Source: Nucisporomicrobium flavum (GTDB lineage Bacteria; Actinomycetota; Actinomycetes; Mycobacteriales; Micromonosporaceae). From it: a stretch of 64,000 nucleotides of DNA. The stretch covers positions 186,001 to 250,000 of the forward strand of contig NZ_JADMLH010000003.1 of the NCBI RefSeq assembly GCF_016464385.1, given 5' to 3'. The notes under the pieces were generated by a model, which saw only the letters and a list, made by a program, of their open reading frames with translations, had not been told where the DNA came from and ran no database searches. Made by a program: the position numbers and the translations under genes. Each line of letters opens with the position of its first letter. Position 1 is the stretch's first letter. This document shows, piece by piece, positions 35,221 to 44,201 of the stretch.

Positions 35221-38200
35221 ATGGCTCAGGGTCTGCGCTACGCCGATGCCGTCAAGCTGCTCGGCGGGGCCGGTCCCGTCCTGCGGACGATGGACGACCT
35301 GCTGGGCGGCGCGCTCGCGGTCGCGACCGGCGGCGGCTCCGAGGTGGCGCTGAGCCTGTTCGACGCCAAGGCCGAGGTGATCCGGCTCGGCCACGTCGTG
35401 GCCGGGAAGATCCAGGATTCGGTACGGGTCCTGGGGCGCTACGACCGCAGCAGCCGGCTGCAGGCTGCCCATGGCGTGCTCGTGGTGTCGAGTTTCTTCG
35501 AAGCGCTGGACGTGACCGTGCGGGCGAGCGCGGTGGAGCCGCCCGAGTTGACGCGCGCCGACCAGATCATGCTCGCCTCGGACACCCGCGTCGACGGTAG
35601 CTGGCTGCACATGCTGTTCCACGCCGATCTGCCCGTACCGGCCGCCGAGTCCTCGTACGCGGAGCTGCTCGCCGGTCTGGACGGCTGGTATCGGAGCATG
35701 GCGCGGCGGGTGCGGGCGTACCTCGAGGGGCTCGCGGTGTGGGAGCGGGCGAGCGACGCCGACCAGCGCCGGGCGGCCGAGCTGATCGAGGGCCGCGTGC
35801 CGGAGCTGGCGCTGCGCCGGTACGAGGAGGCACACCGGCAGCTCGCGCTGGACGTACCCGAATTCGGGTTGTGGGTCGAGGCCGCCGACCGGCACCGCAT
35901 CGGGCAGAGCCTCACCGAGCTGCGGACGCTGCTGGAGCGGGCCACCTCCGGCCGGGACCCCTCGGCGCGGCGGGCCGGGCTGGCGGCGGCGTACCGGGCG
36001 GATCTGGAGCGTTCCGTGGCCGGCGACGCCACCGGTGATCTGGTGGCGCCCGCGTTGCGCGACGCGTACCTGGATCCGCGGTTCCGGGTGAAGGCCGCCG
36101 GTCCGGGGGACCGGGTGGCGACCGACTCCTGGTGGGACGGCGACATCCGCGACGATTTAGCCGGCTTCCTGGCGCGGTATCTGACGACGCCGCAGGCGGC
36201 GGAGGCGCCTTTGCTGCTGCTCGGCCAGCCGGGGGCCGGAAAGTCGGCGCTGACGCGGGTGCTCGCCGCGCGGCTGCCGGCCGCCGATTTCCTCGCGGTC
36301 CGCGTGGTGCTGCGCGAGGTGCCGGCGGAGGCCGAGATCCAGGATCAGATCGAGGTCGCGGTCCGCGCGGCGATCGGCGAGAGCGTCGCGTGGGCGGACC
36401 TGGCCCGCGACGCCGGCGACGCGATGCCGCTGATCCTGCTGGACGGGTTCGACGAGCTGCTGCAGGCCACCGGCATCCACCAGTCCGACTACCTGCACCG
36501 GGTGGCCGAGTTCCAGCGGCGCGAGGCCGTGCAGGGGCGACCGGTGGCGGTGATGGTCACCAGCAGGGTGGCGGTCGGGGACCGGGCCCGGGTGCCGGCC
36601 GGCAGCCTCGCCGTACGCCTTGAGGGCTTCGACGAGTCGCAGGTGGCGCGCTGGCTGCTCACCTGGAACGCGGCCAACGCGGCCCGCCCCGGCCACCGTG
36701 ACCTGCTGCCGGAGCAGGTCGGCCGGTTCCCCGACTTCTGTGAGCAGCCGCTGCTGCTGCTGATGCTCGCGCTCTACGACGCGACGACGTACGGGCTGCA
36801 GGGCGACGCCGCCTTCGGCACCACGCAGCTCTACGAGCGGCTGCTCAGCAGCTTCGCCGAGCGGGAGGTGCGGCGGCTGCACCCGGGCGCGCCGGAGCAC
36901 GCCGTACCGGCGCTGGTGGACGAGGAGCTGGTCCGGCTGTCGGTGGTCGCGTTCTCGATGTTCAACCGGGTGCGGCAGTCGGTGACCGAACGGCAGCTCG
37001 ACGCGGACCTGCGGGCGCTCGGCGTCGGCCCGGTGCGCCCCGGCGGCGGCGAGGCCTTCCGGCGACCCCTGTCCGGGGCGGAGGAGCTGATCGGGCGTTT
37101 CTTCTTCATCCAGCGTGCCCGGGCCCTGCGCGACGGCCAGACCCTGCAGACGTACGAGTTCCTGCATGCGACCTTCGGTGAGTTCCTGGTCGCGCGGCTC
37201 GTGGTCCGGCTGGTGCGTGACACGGCCGCCCGGGCCGCGGTGATGACGCTGTCGCTCGACGGGGGCGTACGCGACGACGGCCTGCTGCAGACCCTGCTCG
37301 GCTGGACACCGCTCGCGGCGCGCGGCACGGTGCTGCCGTTCGTGACCGAGCTGCTGGGCGAGCAGGATCTGACCGCCGTACGGGCCTGGCTCATGGAGGC
37401 GCTGCGGGCGGCGGTGCTGCGGCCGGCGTACCCTCAGCGCGAGTACCGGCCCACCGACCGGCGCCTGGACCACCTCACGGCGACGTACTCGCTGAATCTG
37501 GCGCTCCTGACGCTCGCCTGCGGGGAGCCGCTGCGGGCCTCGGAAGTCTTCGTGCACGCCGCCGACCCGGCCTACTGGCTGCGGGTGGCCGCGCTGCAAT
37601 GGGAGGCGGCGGTGCCGTCCGGCATCTGGAGCGACCTGGCGGACACGATGACGGTGATCCGCAGCTGGGACGGCGAGCGGCGCGACGTCGTGCTCGATGC
37701 GACGTCGCAGCGCCGCTTCCCGGCGGTCGATCTACGGTGGACCGCCGCCGGCGCGCGGACCTGGACGTCGGTCCCGTACGAGCAGGTGGCGAACCGGCTG
37801 CAGCTCACCGGGGAGCCGGGAGTTGACCTGCTGCGGCTGGCCGTGGAGCCGCTGGGGCAGTGGGCGCCGGACGCGGTCACGACCGTGGTCCCGCTCGGCG
37901 AGGACGACGCGGACACGGTCGCGCACTGCCTCACCCGCGTCTGGGTCGCCTCCTCGCGAGACGCGGACGACCTGGCCGCCGAATATCGCCGCGCCGTCGA
38001 GATTCTCTTCGGCGGCGGCCCCGAGCAGGCGGGCCGGCAGCTGCACTTCGGCCGGGCCGCCCGGATGCTGCTCGGCATGCTGGCCCGTGACGCCGGCCGG
38101 CTGCCCGTCGAGGACGTGCTCTCCTGGCTGCGGCTGGTGTCGGCGAGCGGCTACTTCCGTCGCTCCGTACCCGAGGTCCTGGAATGCCTCGCCGCCCTGC

Positions 38201-38451
38201 ACGCCCCGGCGGGCAGCGGGGTGGCCAAGCTGATCGACGGCATGGACCTGCTGCGGCTGCGCCTGGACATCCTCGACCAGCTCCGGGTGGTCACCGCCCT
38301 TCACGAGCTGCGCGAGCACCTGCCGGAGGGCACGCTCCGGCTCCTGCAGGCCAACCTGGCACCCGACGCGGGCTCGCGAAGTCGCACCCGAAGCTTGCTC
38401 GCCGAGGACCGGACGCTGGCGGCCCGCGTACGCCGGGCGCTGGATCAGTAG
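35221..38451 (+). CDS. NACHT-domain STAND NTPase with N-terminal helical (NNH7-like) domain
   Basis: A 1076-residue STAND-type NTPase. The N-terminal 260 residues (AQGLRYADAVKLLGGAGPVL, LALSLFDAKAEVIRLG-like helices, SSFFEALDV) resemble the NACHT N-terminal helical domain class NNH7. The NACHT module spans about 325-500: Walker A LLLLGQPGAGKSALT (about 330), Walker B LILLDGFDELL (about 403, NACHT-type DGFDE) and sensor VMVTSR (about 444). The rest is alpha-helical with LHATFGEFLVARLV, a post-NACHT winged-helix/superhelical signature. No toxin domain or obvious leucine-rich repeat was recognised. Some bacterial NACHT proteins defend against phages; that role is inference. ATG 35221 is preferred to a start at 35194. 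The 3' end overlaps deoC by 7 bp. Confidence 0.88.
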   Translation: MAQGLRYADAVKLLGGAGPVLRTMDDLLGGALAVATGGGSEVALSLFDAKAEVIRLGHVVAGKIQDSVRVLGRYDRSSRLQAAHGVLVVSSFFEALDVTVRASAVEPPELTRADQIMLASDTRVDGSWLHMLFHADLPVPAAESSYAELLAGLDGWYRSMARRVRAYLEGLAVWERASDADQRRAAELIEGRVPELALRRYEEAHRQLALDVPEFGLWVEAADRHRIGQSLTELRTLLERATSGRDPSARRAGLAAAYRADLERSVAGDATGDLVAPALRDAYLDPRFRVKAAGPGDRVATDSWWDGDIRDDLAGFLARYLTTPQAAEAPLLLLGQPGAGKSALTRVLAARLPAADFLAVRVVLREVPAEAEIQDQIEVAVRAAIGESVAWADLARDAGDAMPLILLDGFDELLQATGIHQSDYLHRVAEFQRREAVQGRPVAVMVTSRVAVGDRARVPAGSLAVRLEGFDESQVARWLLTWNAANAARPGHRDLLPEQVGRFPDFCEQPLLLLMLALYDATTYGLQGDAAFGTTQLYERLLSSFAEREVRRLHPGAPEHAVPALVDEELVRLSVVAFSMFNRVRQSVTERQLDADLRALGVGPVRPGGGEAFRRPLSGAEELIGRFFFIQRARALRDGQTLQTYEFLHATFGEFLVARLVVRLVRDTAARAAVMTLSLDGGVRDDGLLQTLLGWTPLAARGTVLPFVTELLGEQDLTAVRAWLMEALRAAVLRPAYPQREYRPTDRRLDHLTATYSLNLALLTLACGEPLRASEVFVHAADPAYWLRVAALQWEAAVPSGIWSDLADTMTVIRSWDGERRDVVLDATSQRRFPAVDLRWTAAGARTWTSVPYEQVANRLQLTGEPGVDLLRLAVEPLGQWAPDAVTTVVPLGEDDADTVAHCLTRVWVASSRDADDLAAEYRRAVEILFGGGPEQAGRQLHFGRAARMLLGMLARDAGRLPVEDVLSWLRLVSASGYFRRSVPEVLECLAALHAPAGSGVAKLIDGMDLLRLRLDILDQLRVVTALHELREHLPEGTLRLLQANLAPDAGSRSRTRSLLAEDRTLAARVRRALDQ

Positions 38452-39149
38452 CCGCCGTCCCCGGTCACCGCGGCGGCCGGCGTCCGGTCGCCGCGCTGCC
38501 GGGCGGCCCAGTCGTCGAGGATCGACTCGGTCGCCGTCGCGCCGAAGCGGGTCGCTCCCGCCTCGTGCAGGGTCAGCAGCGTGTCCAGCGTACGGACGCC
38601 GCCCGCGGCCTTGACCTGCACGGAGGGTGACACGGTCGCCCGCATCAACCGGATGTCCTCCAGGGTCGCGCCGCCCGGCGCGAAGCCCGTGCTCGTCTTC
38701 ACGAAGGCCGCCCCGGCCTGCTCGGCCAGCCGGCACCCGGTGACCTTCTGCTCGTCGTCCAGGTACGCGTTCTCGAGGATCACCTTGACGACCCGGCCCT
38801 GCGCGGCGGCCACCACGGCGGCGATGTCGTCGTGGACGTAGCCGGTCTCGCCCGCGCGCAGGCGGCCGATGTGCAGCACCATGTCGATCTCGTCGGCACC
38901 CGCCTCGACGAGCTCCCGCGTCTCGGCGACCTTGGCCGCGGTGGTCGTGCTGCCGTGCGGGAAGCCGGCGACCGTGCCGACCAGCACGCCGGTGCCCGCG
39001 AGCTCCGCGACGGCCGGCGCGACGTCCGAGGGGCGTACGCACACCGACGCGGTCTCGCGCCGGGCGGCGATCTCGCAGCCGAGCCGCACGTCGGCGGTGG
39101 TCAGCTCGGGGCGCAGCAGCGAGTGGTCGATCATCTTGGCGACGTTCAT
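38445..39149 (-). CDS. deoC: Deoxyribose-phosphate aldolase
   Basis: Class I aldolase splitting 2-deoxyribose 5-phosphate to acetaldehyde and glyceraldehyde 3-phosphate in nucleoside salvage. The 234 residues show IDHSLLRPELT, ASVCVRPSDV, DEIDMVLHIGRL, KVILENAYLDD (proton-relay Lys) and the Schiff-base Lys in FVKTSTGFAPGGAT, then VQVKAAGGVRT. The length is slightly above the family norm because of a short C-terminal extension. Its ATG overlaps the stop of the GntR gene upstream, so the regulator and aldolase are one transcript. Confidence 0.95.
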   Translation of the reverse strand: MNVAKMIDHSLLRPELTTADVRLGCEIAARRETASVCVRPSDVAPAVAELAGTGVLVGTVAGFPHGSTTTAAKVAETRELVEAGADEIDMVLHIGRLRAGETGYVHDDIAAVVAAAQGRVVKVILENAYLDDEQKVTGCRLAEQAGAAFVKTSTGFAPGGATLEDIRLMRATVSPSVQVKAAGGVRTLDTLLTLHEAGATRFGATATESILDDWAARQRGDRTPAAAVTGDGGY

Positions 39150-39874
39150 CGGGTTTCTCCTGTCCGGGGTGGCTGGACGTCGAAGCTGACGTGCAGGGCG
39201 TAGCGGGAGCCGACGTAGCGGCTGACGGTGTGTTCGAGCGGGGCGGAATGCTGGTCGACGATCAGCCGGCTCTCCACGAGCAGCGCCTCCGCGGGCGGCA
39301 CCTGCAGATGGGCGCCGTCGGCCCCGGCCGCCGCCGCGGTCAGCGTGGACGAGCCGAGGGTGGGGCGCAGGCCCAGGTCGTGCAGGGCCCGGTGCAGGGA
39401 ACCGGTCTCCAGGTCGACGTCCAGCAGGGCCGTCAGGTGCGGCGGGAAGCATGCGTACTCCACGGCCAGCGGGACGTCGTCGGCGAGGCGTACGCGGACG
39501 ATCGAGACCACCCGCGGCGCCGCGGCGGTCAACTGCAGCGCGGCCGCCTCCTCGCCGGTCGCGTGCCGGACCTCGGCCGCCACCAGCCGCGACGACGGCC
39601 GACGCCCCCAGCTGCGCACCTGATCGTGGAAGCTCATCAGCGTCGCGGCGGCACGCGGCGCGGGCCGCTGCCGCACGAACGTGCCGCGCCCCTGGATCCG
39701 CTCGACGAGCCCGTCGGCCTCGAGCGCGTCGAGCGCGGCCCGCACGGTCATCCGCGCTACGCCGAACTCGGCGGCCAGCGCGGACTCGGCGGGAACGAGG
39801 TCGCCGGGACGGGCCTGCTCGAGGCGGGCCCGGAGAGCCCGCTCGATCCGCACGTAGAGCGGCGTCTTGGCCAC
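39146..39874 (-). CDS. GntR-family regulator, HutC/UTRA type
   Basis: A 242-residue regulator. The winged helix is PLYVRIERALRARLEQARPG to ARMTVRAALDALEADGLVER, with GRGTFV in the wing. The UTRA effector domain (about 85-235) includes RVRLADDVPLAVEYACFP and a typical C-terminal LEHTVSRYVGSRYALHVSF. GTG 39874 has GGAGG four bases upstream; a TTG eight codons earlier is less likely. It is co-transcribed with deoC, and a TCTAGA-centred palindrome 10 bp upstream is its likely operator. The effector may be a deoxyribose or nucleoside phosphate (inference from deoC). Confidence 0.9.
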   Translation of the reverse strand: MAKTPLYVRIERALRARLEQARPGDLVPAESALAAEFGVARMTVRAALDALEADGLVERIQGRGTFVRQRPAPRAAATLMSFHDQVRSWGRRPSSRLVAAEVRHATGEEAAALQLTAAAPRVVSIVRVRLADDVPLAVEYACFPPHLTALLDVDLETGSLHRALHDLGLRPTLGSSTLTAAAAGADGAHLQVPPAEALLVESRLIVDQHSAPLEHTVSRYVGSRYALHVSFDVQPPRTGETR

Positions 39875-39883
39875 TGGTCCTCC

Positions 39884-39901
39884 AGGTCGTCTAGACAACC
39901 T
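39884..39901. promoter_or_regulatory. GntR/HutC operator-like palindrome
   Basis: AGGTCGTCTAGACAACCT is an 18-bp palindrome with one mismatched pair around a GTCTAGAC core. HutC-subfamily regulators bind GT-N-TA-N-AC-type sites. It sits just before the GTG of the GntR gene, favouring autorepression. Confidence 0.6.
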
Positions 39902-39932
39902 AGAGAATGCCGCCGGGCACGCCGGAAGTCCA

Positions 39933-39938
39933 TAGGAT
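39933..39938 (+). promoter_or_regulatory. Candidate -10 of leaderless promoter (HhH-GPD gene)
   Basis: TAGGAT ends seven bases before ATG 39946, a close match to TANNNT. Confidence 0.4.
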
Positions 39939-39945
39939 GTGCGCC

Positions 39946-40521
39946 ATGACGCTCTCGCTGCCCATCGACGCCGAGGCCAACAAGCTGCTCTCCAGCGACC
40001 CGCTGGCGCTGCTCATCGGCATGGTGCTCGATCAGCAGATCCCGCTGGAGAAGGTGTTCAGCTCCCCGTACGTCCTGACGCAGCGCCTCGGCCACGCGCC
40101 CACCGCGCAGGAGCTGGCCGGCTTCGACCCCGACGCGCTCGTCGCGGTCTTCGCCGAGCCGCCCGCGCTGCACCGGTTCCCGAAGGCGATGGCCGCTCGG
40201 GTGCAGGAGGTGTGCCGGGTGCTGGTTGCCGACTACGACGGGGATGCCGCGAACCTGTGGCGGGATGTGGCGGACGGCAAGGAGCTGGTCAGGCGGATCG
40301 CCGCGCTGCCCGGGTTCGGGAAGCAGAAGTCGCAGATCTTCGCCGCTCTGCTCGGCAAGCAGTACGGCGTGCAGCCGCCCGGGTGGCGGGAGGCCGCCGG
40401 TGCGTACGGCGAGGAGGGCGCGCACCGGTCCGTGGCGGACATCGTCGACGACGAGTCGCTGGCGCGCGTACGGGCGTTCAAGAAGGAGATGAAGGCCGCG
40501 GCGAAGCACGCAGCAGGCTGA
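39946..40521 (+). CDS. HhH-GPD base-excision-repair DNA glycosylase-like protein
   Basis: A 191-residue helix-hairpin-helix protein. The domain runs from LLIGMVLDQQIPLEKVFSSP to the hairpin IAALPGFGKQKSQIFAALLGK, as in the HhH-GPD superfamily. It is shorter than EndoIII or AlkA and lacks an iron-sulfur cluster, so lesion specificity is unclear. ATG 39946 starts the family-like MTLSLPIDAEANKLL; ATG 39937 is in frame but less fitting. It is divergent from gntR-deoC and its 3' 44 bp overlap the convergent GGDEF-EAL gene. Confidence 0.85.
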   Translation: MTLSLPIDAEANKLLSSDPLALLIGMVLDQQIPLEKVFSSPYVLTQRLGHAPTAQELAGFDPDALVAVFAEPPALHRFPKAMAARVQEVCRVLVADYDGDAANLWRDVADGKELVRRIAALPGFGKQKSQIFAALLGKQYGVQPPGWREAAGAYGEEGAHRSVADIVDDESLARVRAFKKEMKAAAKHAAG

Positions 40522-42856
40522 CCAGGTCGGTGGCCGGCAGCGGGGCGGCGAAGAGGTAGCCCTGGCCCACCCCGCAGCCGAGGAGCTGCAGCTCGGCCGC
40601 CTGCTCGGTGGTCTCGATGCCCTCGGCGACAGTGGTCAGGTGCAGCGCGTGGCTCAGCCGCAGGATCGCCTCGGTGATGCCCGCGCCCTCCGGGGTGCCG
40701 TTCAGTTCCGCCACGAAGCTGCGGTCGATCTTCAGGATGTCGACCGGCAGGCGGGTCAGGTAGTGCAGCGACGAGTAGCCCGTACCGAAGTCGTCGATCG
40801 CCACGCGGATGCCGTGCGAGCGAAACGCGGCCAGCATCGAGATGCTCGCGGCGTCGTCCACCAGCGCCGACTCGGTGATCTCCAGCACCAGGCGGGCCGG
40901 GTCGAGGCCGGTACGCGCCAGCACCGACAGCACGTCCTGCACCAGCGTCGGCACCTGCAGCTGGCGCGGGGACAGGTTGACGCTGACGTACATGTCGCCG
41001 GGCCACGAGGTGACCTGGCGGCAGGCCTGCTCGAGCACGTACATGCCCAGCGCGTTGATCAGGCCGCTGCGCTCGGCGATCGGGATGAACCGGCCCGGTG
41101 AGACCACGCCCAGCGTGGGGTGCTGCCAGCGGACCAGCGCCTCCACGCCGATCGGGCGGCTGTCGGCGAGGTCGACCAGCGGCTGGTAGAGCACGGTCAG
41201 CTCGCCTCGGTCGAGGGCGCCGGACAGGTCCTCGCCGAGCTGGGCGTCCGCGGCGCGGCGGTCGGACATCGACGGGTCGTGCAGTTGGACGCCGTGCGTA
41301 CCGAGGTTCTTGGCCTGGTACATGGCGACGTCGGCGCGGCGCAGCAGGTCCTTGGGGGTGTCGCCGGCCCGGCTGGTGGCGACGCCGATGCTGGCCCGTA
41401 CGGGCAGCGTGTCCTCGCCGAGCACCACCGGCGTGTCGGCCGCCGCGGCGAGCACCCGGTGCGCCGCGGACAGCGCGCTCTCGGCGTCGATCACGTCGGT
41501 GAGCAGCACCACGAACTCGTCGCCGCCGATGCGGGCGGCCACGTCCTCGGACCGTACGCAGCCACGCAGCACGTCGGCGAACCGGGTCAGCATCGTGTCG
41601 CCGGCGGCGTGCCCGTACGCGTCGTTGACGAGCTTGAAGTCGTCCAGGTCGATGAGCAGCAGCGCGACGTCCAGCCGGTGCCCGACCGTCGCGGCGAGCC
41701 GGGCGTCCAGCCCGGTCCGGTTGGCCAGCCCGGTCAGCGGGTCGTGCAGGGCCATGAGCTGCAGCTCGTTCTCCCGCTGCCGCAGCCGGGTCTCGACCTC
41801 CTGCCGCCGCTGGATGTCGAGGCGCAGCGCGGCGGTGGCCGCGTCGACCTTGCTCATGGCCCGGTTGCGCGCGCCGGCGAGCAGGCCGACCAGCGCGGCG
41901 AGCAGCAGCGTGATCGTCATGGCCACCGTGAACGTGCTGGTGACGATGCCCCGGTCGGTCTCGTCGAGCAGCCGCTTGGTGGGGTGCACGTCGAGTTTCC
42001 AGGTGCGCAGCCCGGCGGCCATGAACGACACCCGGTCCAGCGTCGCCGACGGGCGAGCGTCGCCACCGGCGGCCCGCGCCACGGTCCGGCCGCTGCCGTC
42101 CAGGGGGTCGTCCAGCTCGGCGGTCACGGCGCCGTGCGACTGCGTACGCAGGGTCTCGTTCAGCAGGTCACCGCCGTGCACGCCCATTGTCAGCCAGCCG
42201 CGGAAGGCCCCGCCGAGGAACGACACCGGTACGGCGAACGTGAACGCCAGTTGCTGCTGTGCCACGGGGAGGGCCCGGTCGGCCGGCAGCACGTACGCGC
42301 GGCTCACCGCCAGCCCACCGGTCAGCCGGGCGTCGGCGAGGGTCTCCTCGGCCTCCGGCGAGGCGCTCATGTCCTCGCCGGCCTCGATAGCCGTGCCGTC
42401 GAAGGAGCGGGTGAACACCATGAACGCGTGCTCCTGCCCGTTCCCGACCGGCTGCAGCCGCAGGCCTGTGGCGCCCTTGCCCCGCCAGTAATCCTCCAGC
42501 GCGGTGACGCCGGCGTCCGGGGTCGACACCACGAACGCCAGCGAGGCCGCGCCGGGCAGCCGCCGGTTGCTCACCTTCGCCGTGATCCACGCGAAGTCGT
42601 CGGCGGTCAGGTCGGTCTGCGAGCCCAGCGCGATGGCCACGTCGGTGAGCGTGTCGGCGTACCGCTGGACCTCGGTCGTGATCGCCCTGCTCAGGTCGCT
42701 GGTGTAGCGGTCCATGAGCTGTGCGGCGTAGCGCTGCTCCGAGGCGCGGGCACTGCGGGCGGCGCCCCAGGACGCCGCCGTGCCGAGCAGCGTGACCACG
42801 ACGACGAGAGCGACGCCTGCCCAGCGCCGCTTCGAGACATGGGAGCCCGAGCGCAC
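40478..42856 (-). CDS. Membrane CHASE-GGDEF-EAL bifunctional c-di-GMP protein
   Basis: A 792-residue protein for cyclic di-GMP turnover. Order: transmembrane helix (about 10-30), extracytoplasmic CHASE-like sensor (about 35-300), second helix (305-330), GGDEF (365-525), EAL (535-785). Both active sites look intact: ARIGGDEFVVLL with RSED inhibitory site before it, and GVEALVRWQHP, LEITESAL, AIDDFGTGYSSL, LKIDRSFV and AEGIE for phosphodiesterase. Which activity dominates cannot be told. GTG 42856 is the start. It is the second c-di-GMP enzyme in this window. It is divergent from DUF3099 and overlaps the HhH-GPD gene by 44 bp. Confidence 0.93.
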   Translation of the reverse strand: MRSGSHVSKRRWAGVALVVVVTLLGTAASWGAARSARASEQRYAAQLMDRYTSDLSRAITTEVQRYADTLTDVAIALGSQTDLTADDFAWITAKVSNRRLPGAASLAFVVSTPDAGVTALEDYWRGKGATGLRLQPVGNGQEHAFMVFTRSFDGTAIEAGEDMSASPEAEETLADARLTGGLAVSRAYVLPADRALPVAQQQLAFTFAVPVSFLGGAFRGWLTMGVHGGDLLNETLRTQSHGAVTAELDDPLDGSGRTVARAAGGDARPSATLDRVSFMAAGLRTWKLDVHPTKRLLDETDRGIVTSTFTVAMTITLLLAALVGLLAGARNRAMSKVDAATAALRLDIQRRQEVETRLRQRENELQLMALHDPLTGLANRTGLDARLAATVGHRLDVALLLIDLDDFKLVNDAYGHAAGDTMLTRFADVLRGCVRSEDVAARIGGDEFVVLLTDVIDAESALSAAHRVLAAAADTPVVLGEDTLPVRASIGVATSRAGDTPKDLLRRADVAMYQAKNLGTHGVQLHDPSMSDRRAADAQLGEDLSGALDRGELTVLYQPLVDLADSRPIGVEALVRWQHPTLGVVSPGRFIPIAERSGLINALGMYVLEQACRQVTSWPGDMYVSVNLSPRQLQVPTLVQDVLSVLARTGLDPARLVLEITESALVDDAASISMLAAFRSHGIRVAIDDFGTGYSSLHYLTRLPVDILKIDRSFVAELNGTPEGAGITEAILRLSHALHLTTVAEGIETTEQAAELQLLGCGVGQGYLFAAPLPATDLVSLLRASPRPSSPS

Positions 42857-42954
42857 GGACTACCTGATCGGTCGCGGCGCGCCGGAATGAAGGCTTGCCG
42901 AGCGGGCTGCGTCGATACTGGGCACCTTCCGTGCGGCAGTGCAAGGATGGGCCG

Positions 42955-43302
42955 GTGAAGAAGCAGCCGGAGCGGCCGGTGCTGATCACCGACGCCGCCC
43001 GCAGCCAGAGCGACCAGCTCCGCAGCCGCGAGATCCGCTACGTGACGATGATGGGCCTGAGGGCCGCCTGCCTGATCCTGGGCGCGGTCCTGATCAGCGT
43101 GCGCCCGCCGCTGCTCCCGCTCTGGCTCTCTCTCTGCGCGGCCGGCATGGTCTTCCTGCCCTGGGCCGCCGTCCTGATCGCCAACGACCGCCCGCCCAAG
43201 CACAAGGTCGCCCCGCCGCCGCGCGTCGAGAAGCTCCAGCCGGCGATCGAGCCGCGCACGGCCGAGGAGACCGCCCACCGCACCATCGACGTCGAGCCCT
43301 AG
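42955..43302 (+). CDS. DUF3099 membrane protein
   Basis: A 115-residue actinobacterial protein with two adjacent hydrophobic helices (about 33-53 and 58-80) between a basic N-terminus (VLITDAARSQSDQLRSREIR, a family hallmark) and a charged tail. Function unknown. GTG 42955 has AAGGA seven bases upstream. It is convergent with psuK (4-bp overlap at the stops). Confidence 0.85.
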   Translation: MKKQPERPVLITDAARSQSDQLRSREIRYVTMMGLRAACLILGAVLISVRPPLLPLWLSLCAAGMVFLPWAAVLIANDRPPKHKVAPPPRVEKLQPAIEPRTAEETAHRTIDVEP

Positions 43303-44201
43303 GGTCGCGCTCCCACGGTCGTCACCGCCGCGGCCCCGAGCGCCGCGCCGGCCGCCAGCGCGGCCTGCGGCTCCGCGCCCGAACACCATGCCTTGAGCAG
43401 GCCCGCCGCGAAGGCGTCACCGGCCCCGGTCGGATCGATCGACCGTACGGGCACACCCGCCACCGACCGCAACACCCCGTCCCCGGATCGCCAGACGGCA
43501 CCGTGCGCGCCGCGTTTCACGACCACGTTCCGGGCGTACGCGCTCAGCACGGCCGCCTGCTCCTCCGCGCTGCCGGGGCCGGCCAGCACGGCTGCCTCGT
43601 CGGCGTTGCACAGCAGCAGGTCGATACCGCGTACGAGCTCCAGAAAGTCACCCGACGCGCGCAGGGGTGCCGCCGAGGCCGCGTCGACGCTGGTCGTGAG
43701 CCCTCGCTCGCGGGCCGCCGCGAGCGCCGCCACCCCGCCCGGCCGGGACCCCGCGTGCAGCAGCGGGTATCCCGACAGGTGCAGGTGGGACGCGTCCGGT
43801 ACGCCCTTGACCGCCGCCGTGACATCACCCGGGTCGAGCAGCAGCGCGGCGCCCCGGTCGGTGATCATCGTGCGTTCGCCGGCCGAGCTGAGCACGACGA
43901 CGCTGCCGGTGGCCGTACCGGTGTGGTGCCGTACCTCGCACCGCACGCCGGCCGCGACCAGCTCGGCGACCCGTTCCCGCCCGGCGTGGTCGTCGCCGAC
44001 CGCCGCGACCAGCGTCACCGCGCAGCCGGCGTGGGCGAGCCAGGCGGCCGTGTTGGCCGCCTGACCGCCGCCGCCGACGCGGATCTGCGCCTGCGTGTCC
44101 GACCCGACCGCCGGTGGCCCGGCGTGCCGCACCAGGACATCGGTGACGAGATCGCCGACGACCAGCAGGTGAGCGGCGGTCGCGGCCGGGCCCGGTGTCA
44201 T
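43299..44201 (-). CDS. psuK: PfkB-family carbohydrate kinase, probable pseudouridine kinase
   Basis: A 300-residue ribokinase-fold enzyme: VVGDLVTDVLVRHAGPP at the start, GGGGQAANTAAWLAHAG (substrate loop), and the catalytic-base signature DPTGAGDAFAAGLLKA. Its ATG overlaps the stop of psuG by 4 bp, and PsuG plus a PfkB kinase form the standard pseudouridine degradation pair (kinase makes pseudouridine 5'-phosphate, PsuG splits it to uracil and ribose 5-phosphate). The assignment as PsuK rests on that coupling; by sequence alone it could be another nucleoside or sugar kinase. Confidence 0.85.
   Translation of the reverse strand: MTPGPAATAAHLLVVGDLVTDVLVRHAGPPAVGSDTQAQIRVGGGGQAANTAAWLAHAGCAVTLVAAVGDDHAGRERVAELVAAGVRCEVRHHTGTATGSVVVLSSAGERTMITDRGAALLLDPGDVTAAVKGVPDASHLHLSGYPLLHAGSRPGGVAALAAARERGLTTSVDAASAAPLRASGDFLELVRGIDLLLCNADEAAVLAGPGSAEEQAAVLSAYARNVVVKRGAHGAVWRSGDGVLRSVAGVPVRSIDPTGAGDAFAAGLLKAWCSGAEPQAALAAGAALGAAAVTTVGARP

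Noticed and set aside
34600..35895. Long minus-strand frame extending the small acidic protein over the NACHT 5' end
   Set aside because: The upstream part is Arg/Pro/His-rich shadow of the NACHT gene and of low-complexity repeats; the acidic protein begins naturally at 34944.
35221..38451. Multi-gene defence island (CBASS, retron, restriction-modification) around the NACHT gene
   Set aside because: Neighbours are dtd, deoC and a GntR regulator; no nucleotidyltransferase, reverse transcriptase, methylase or nuclease was found beside it.
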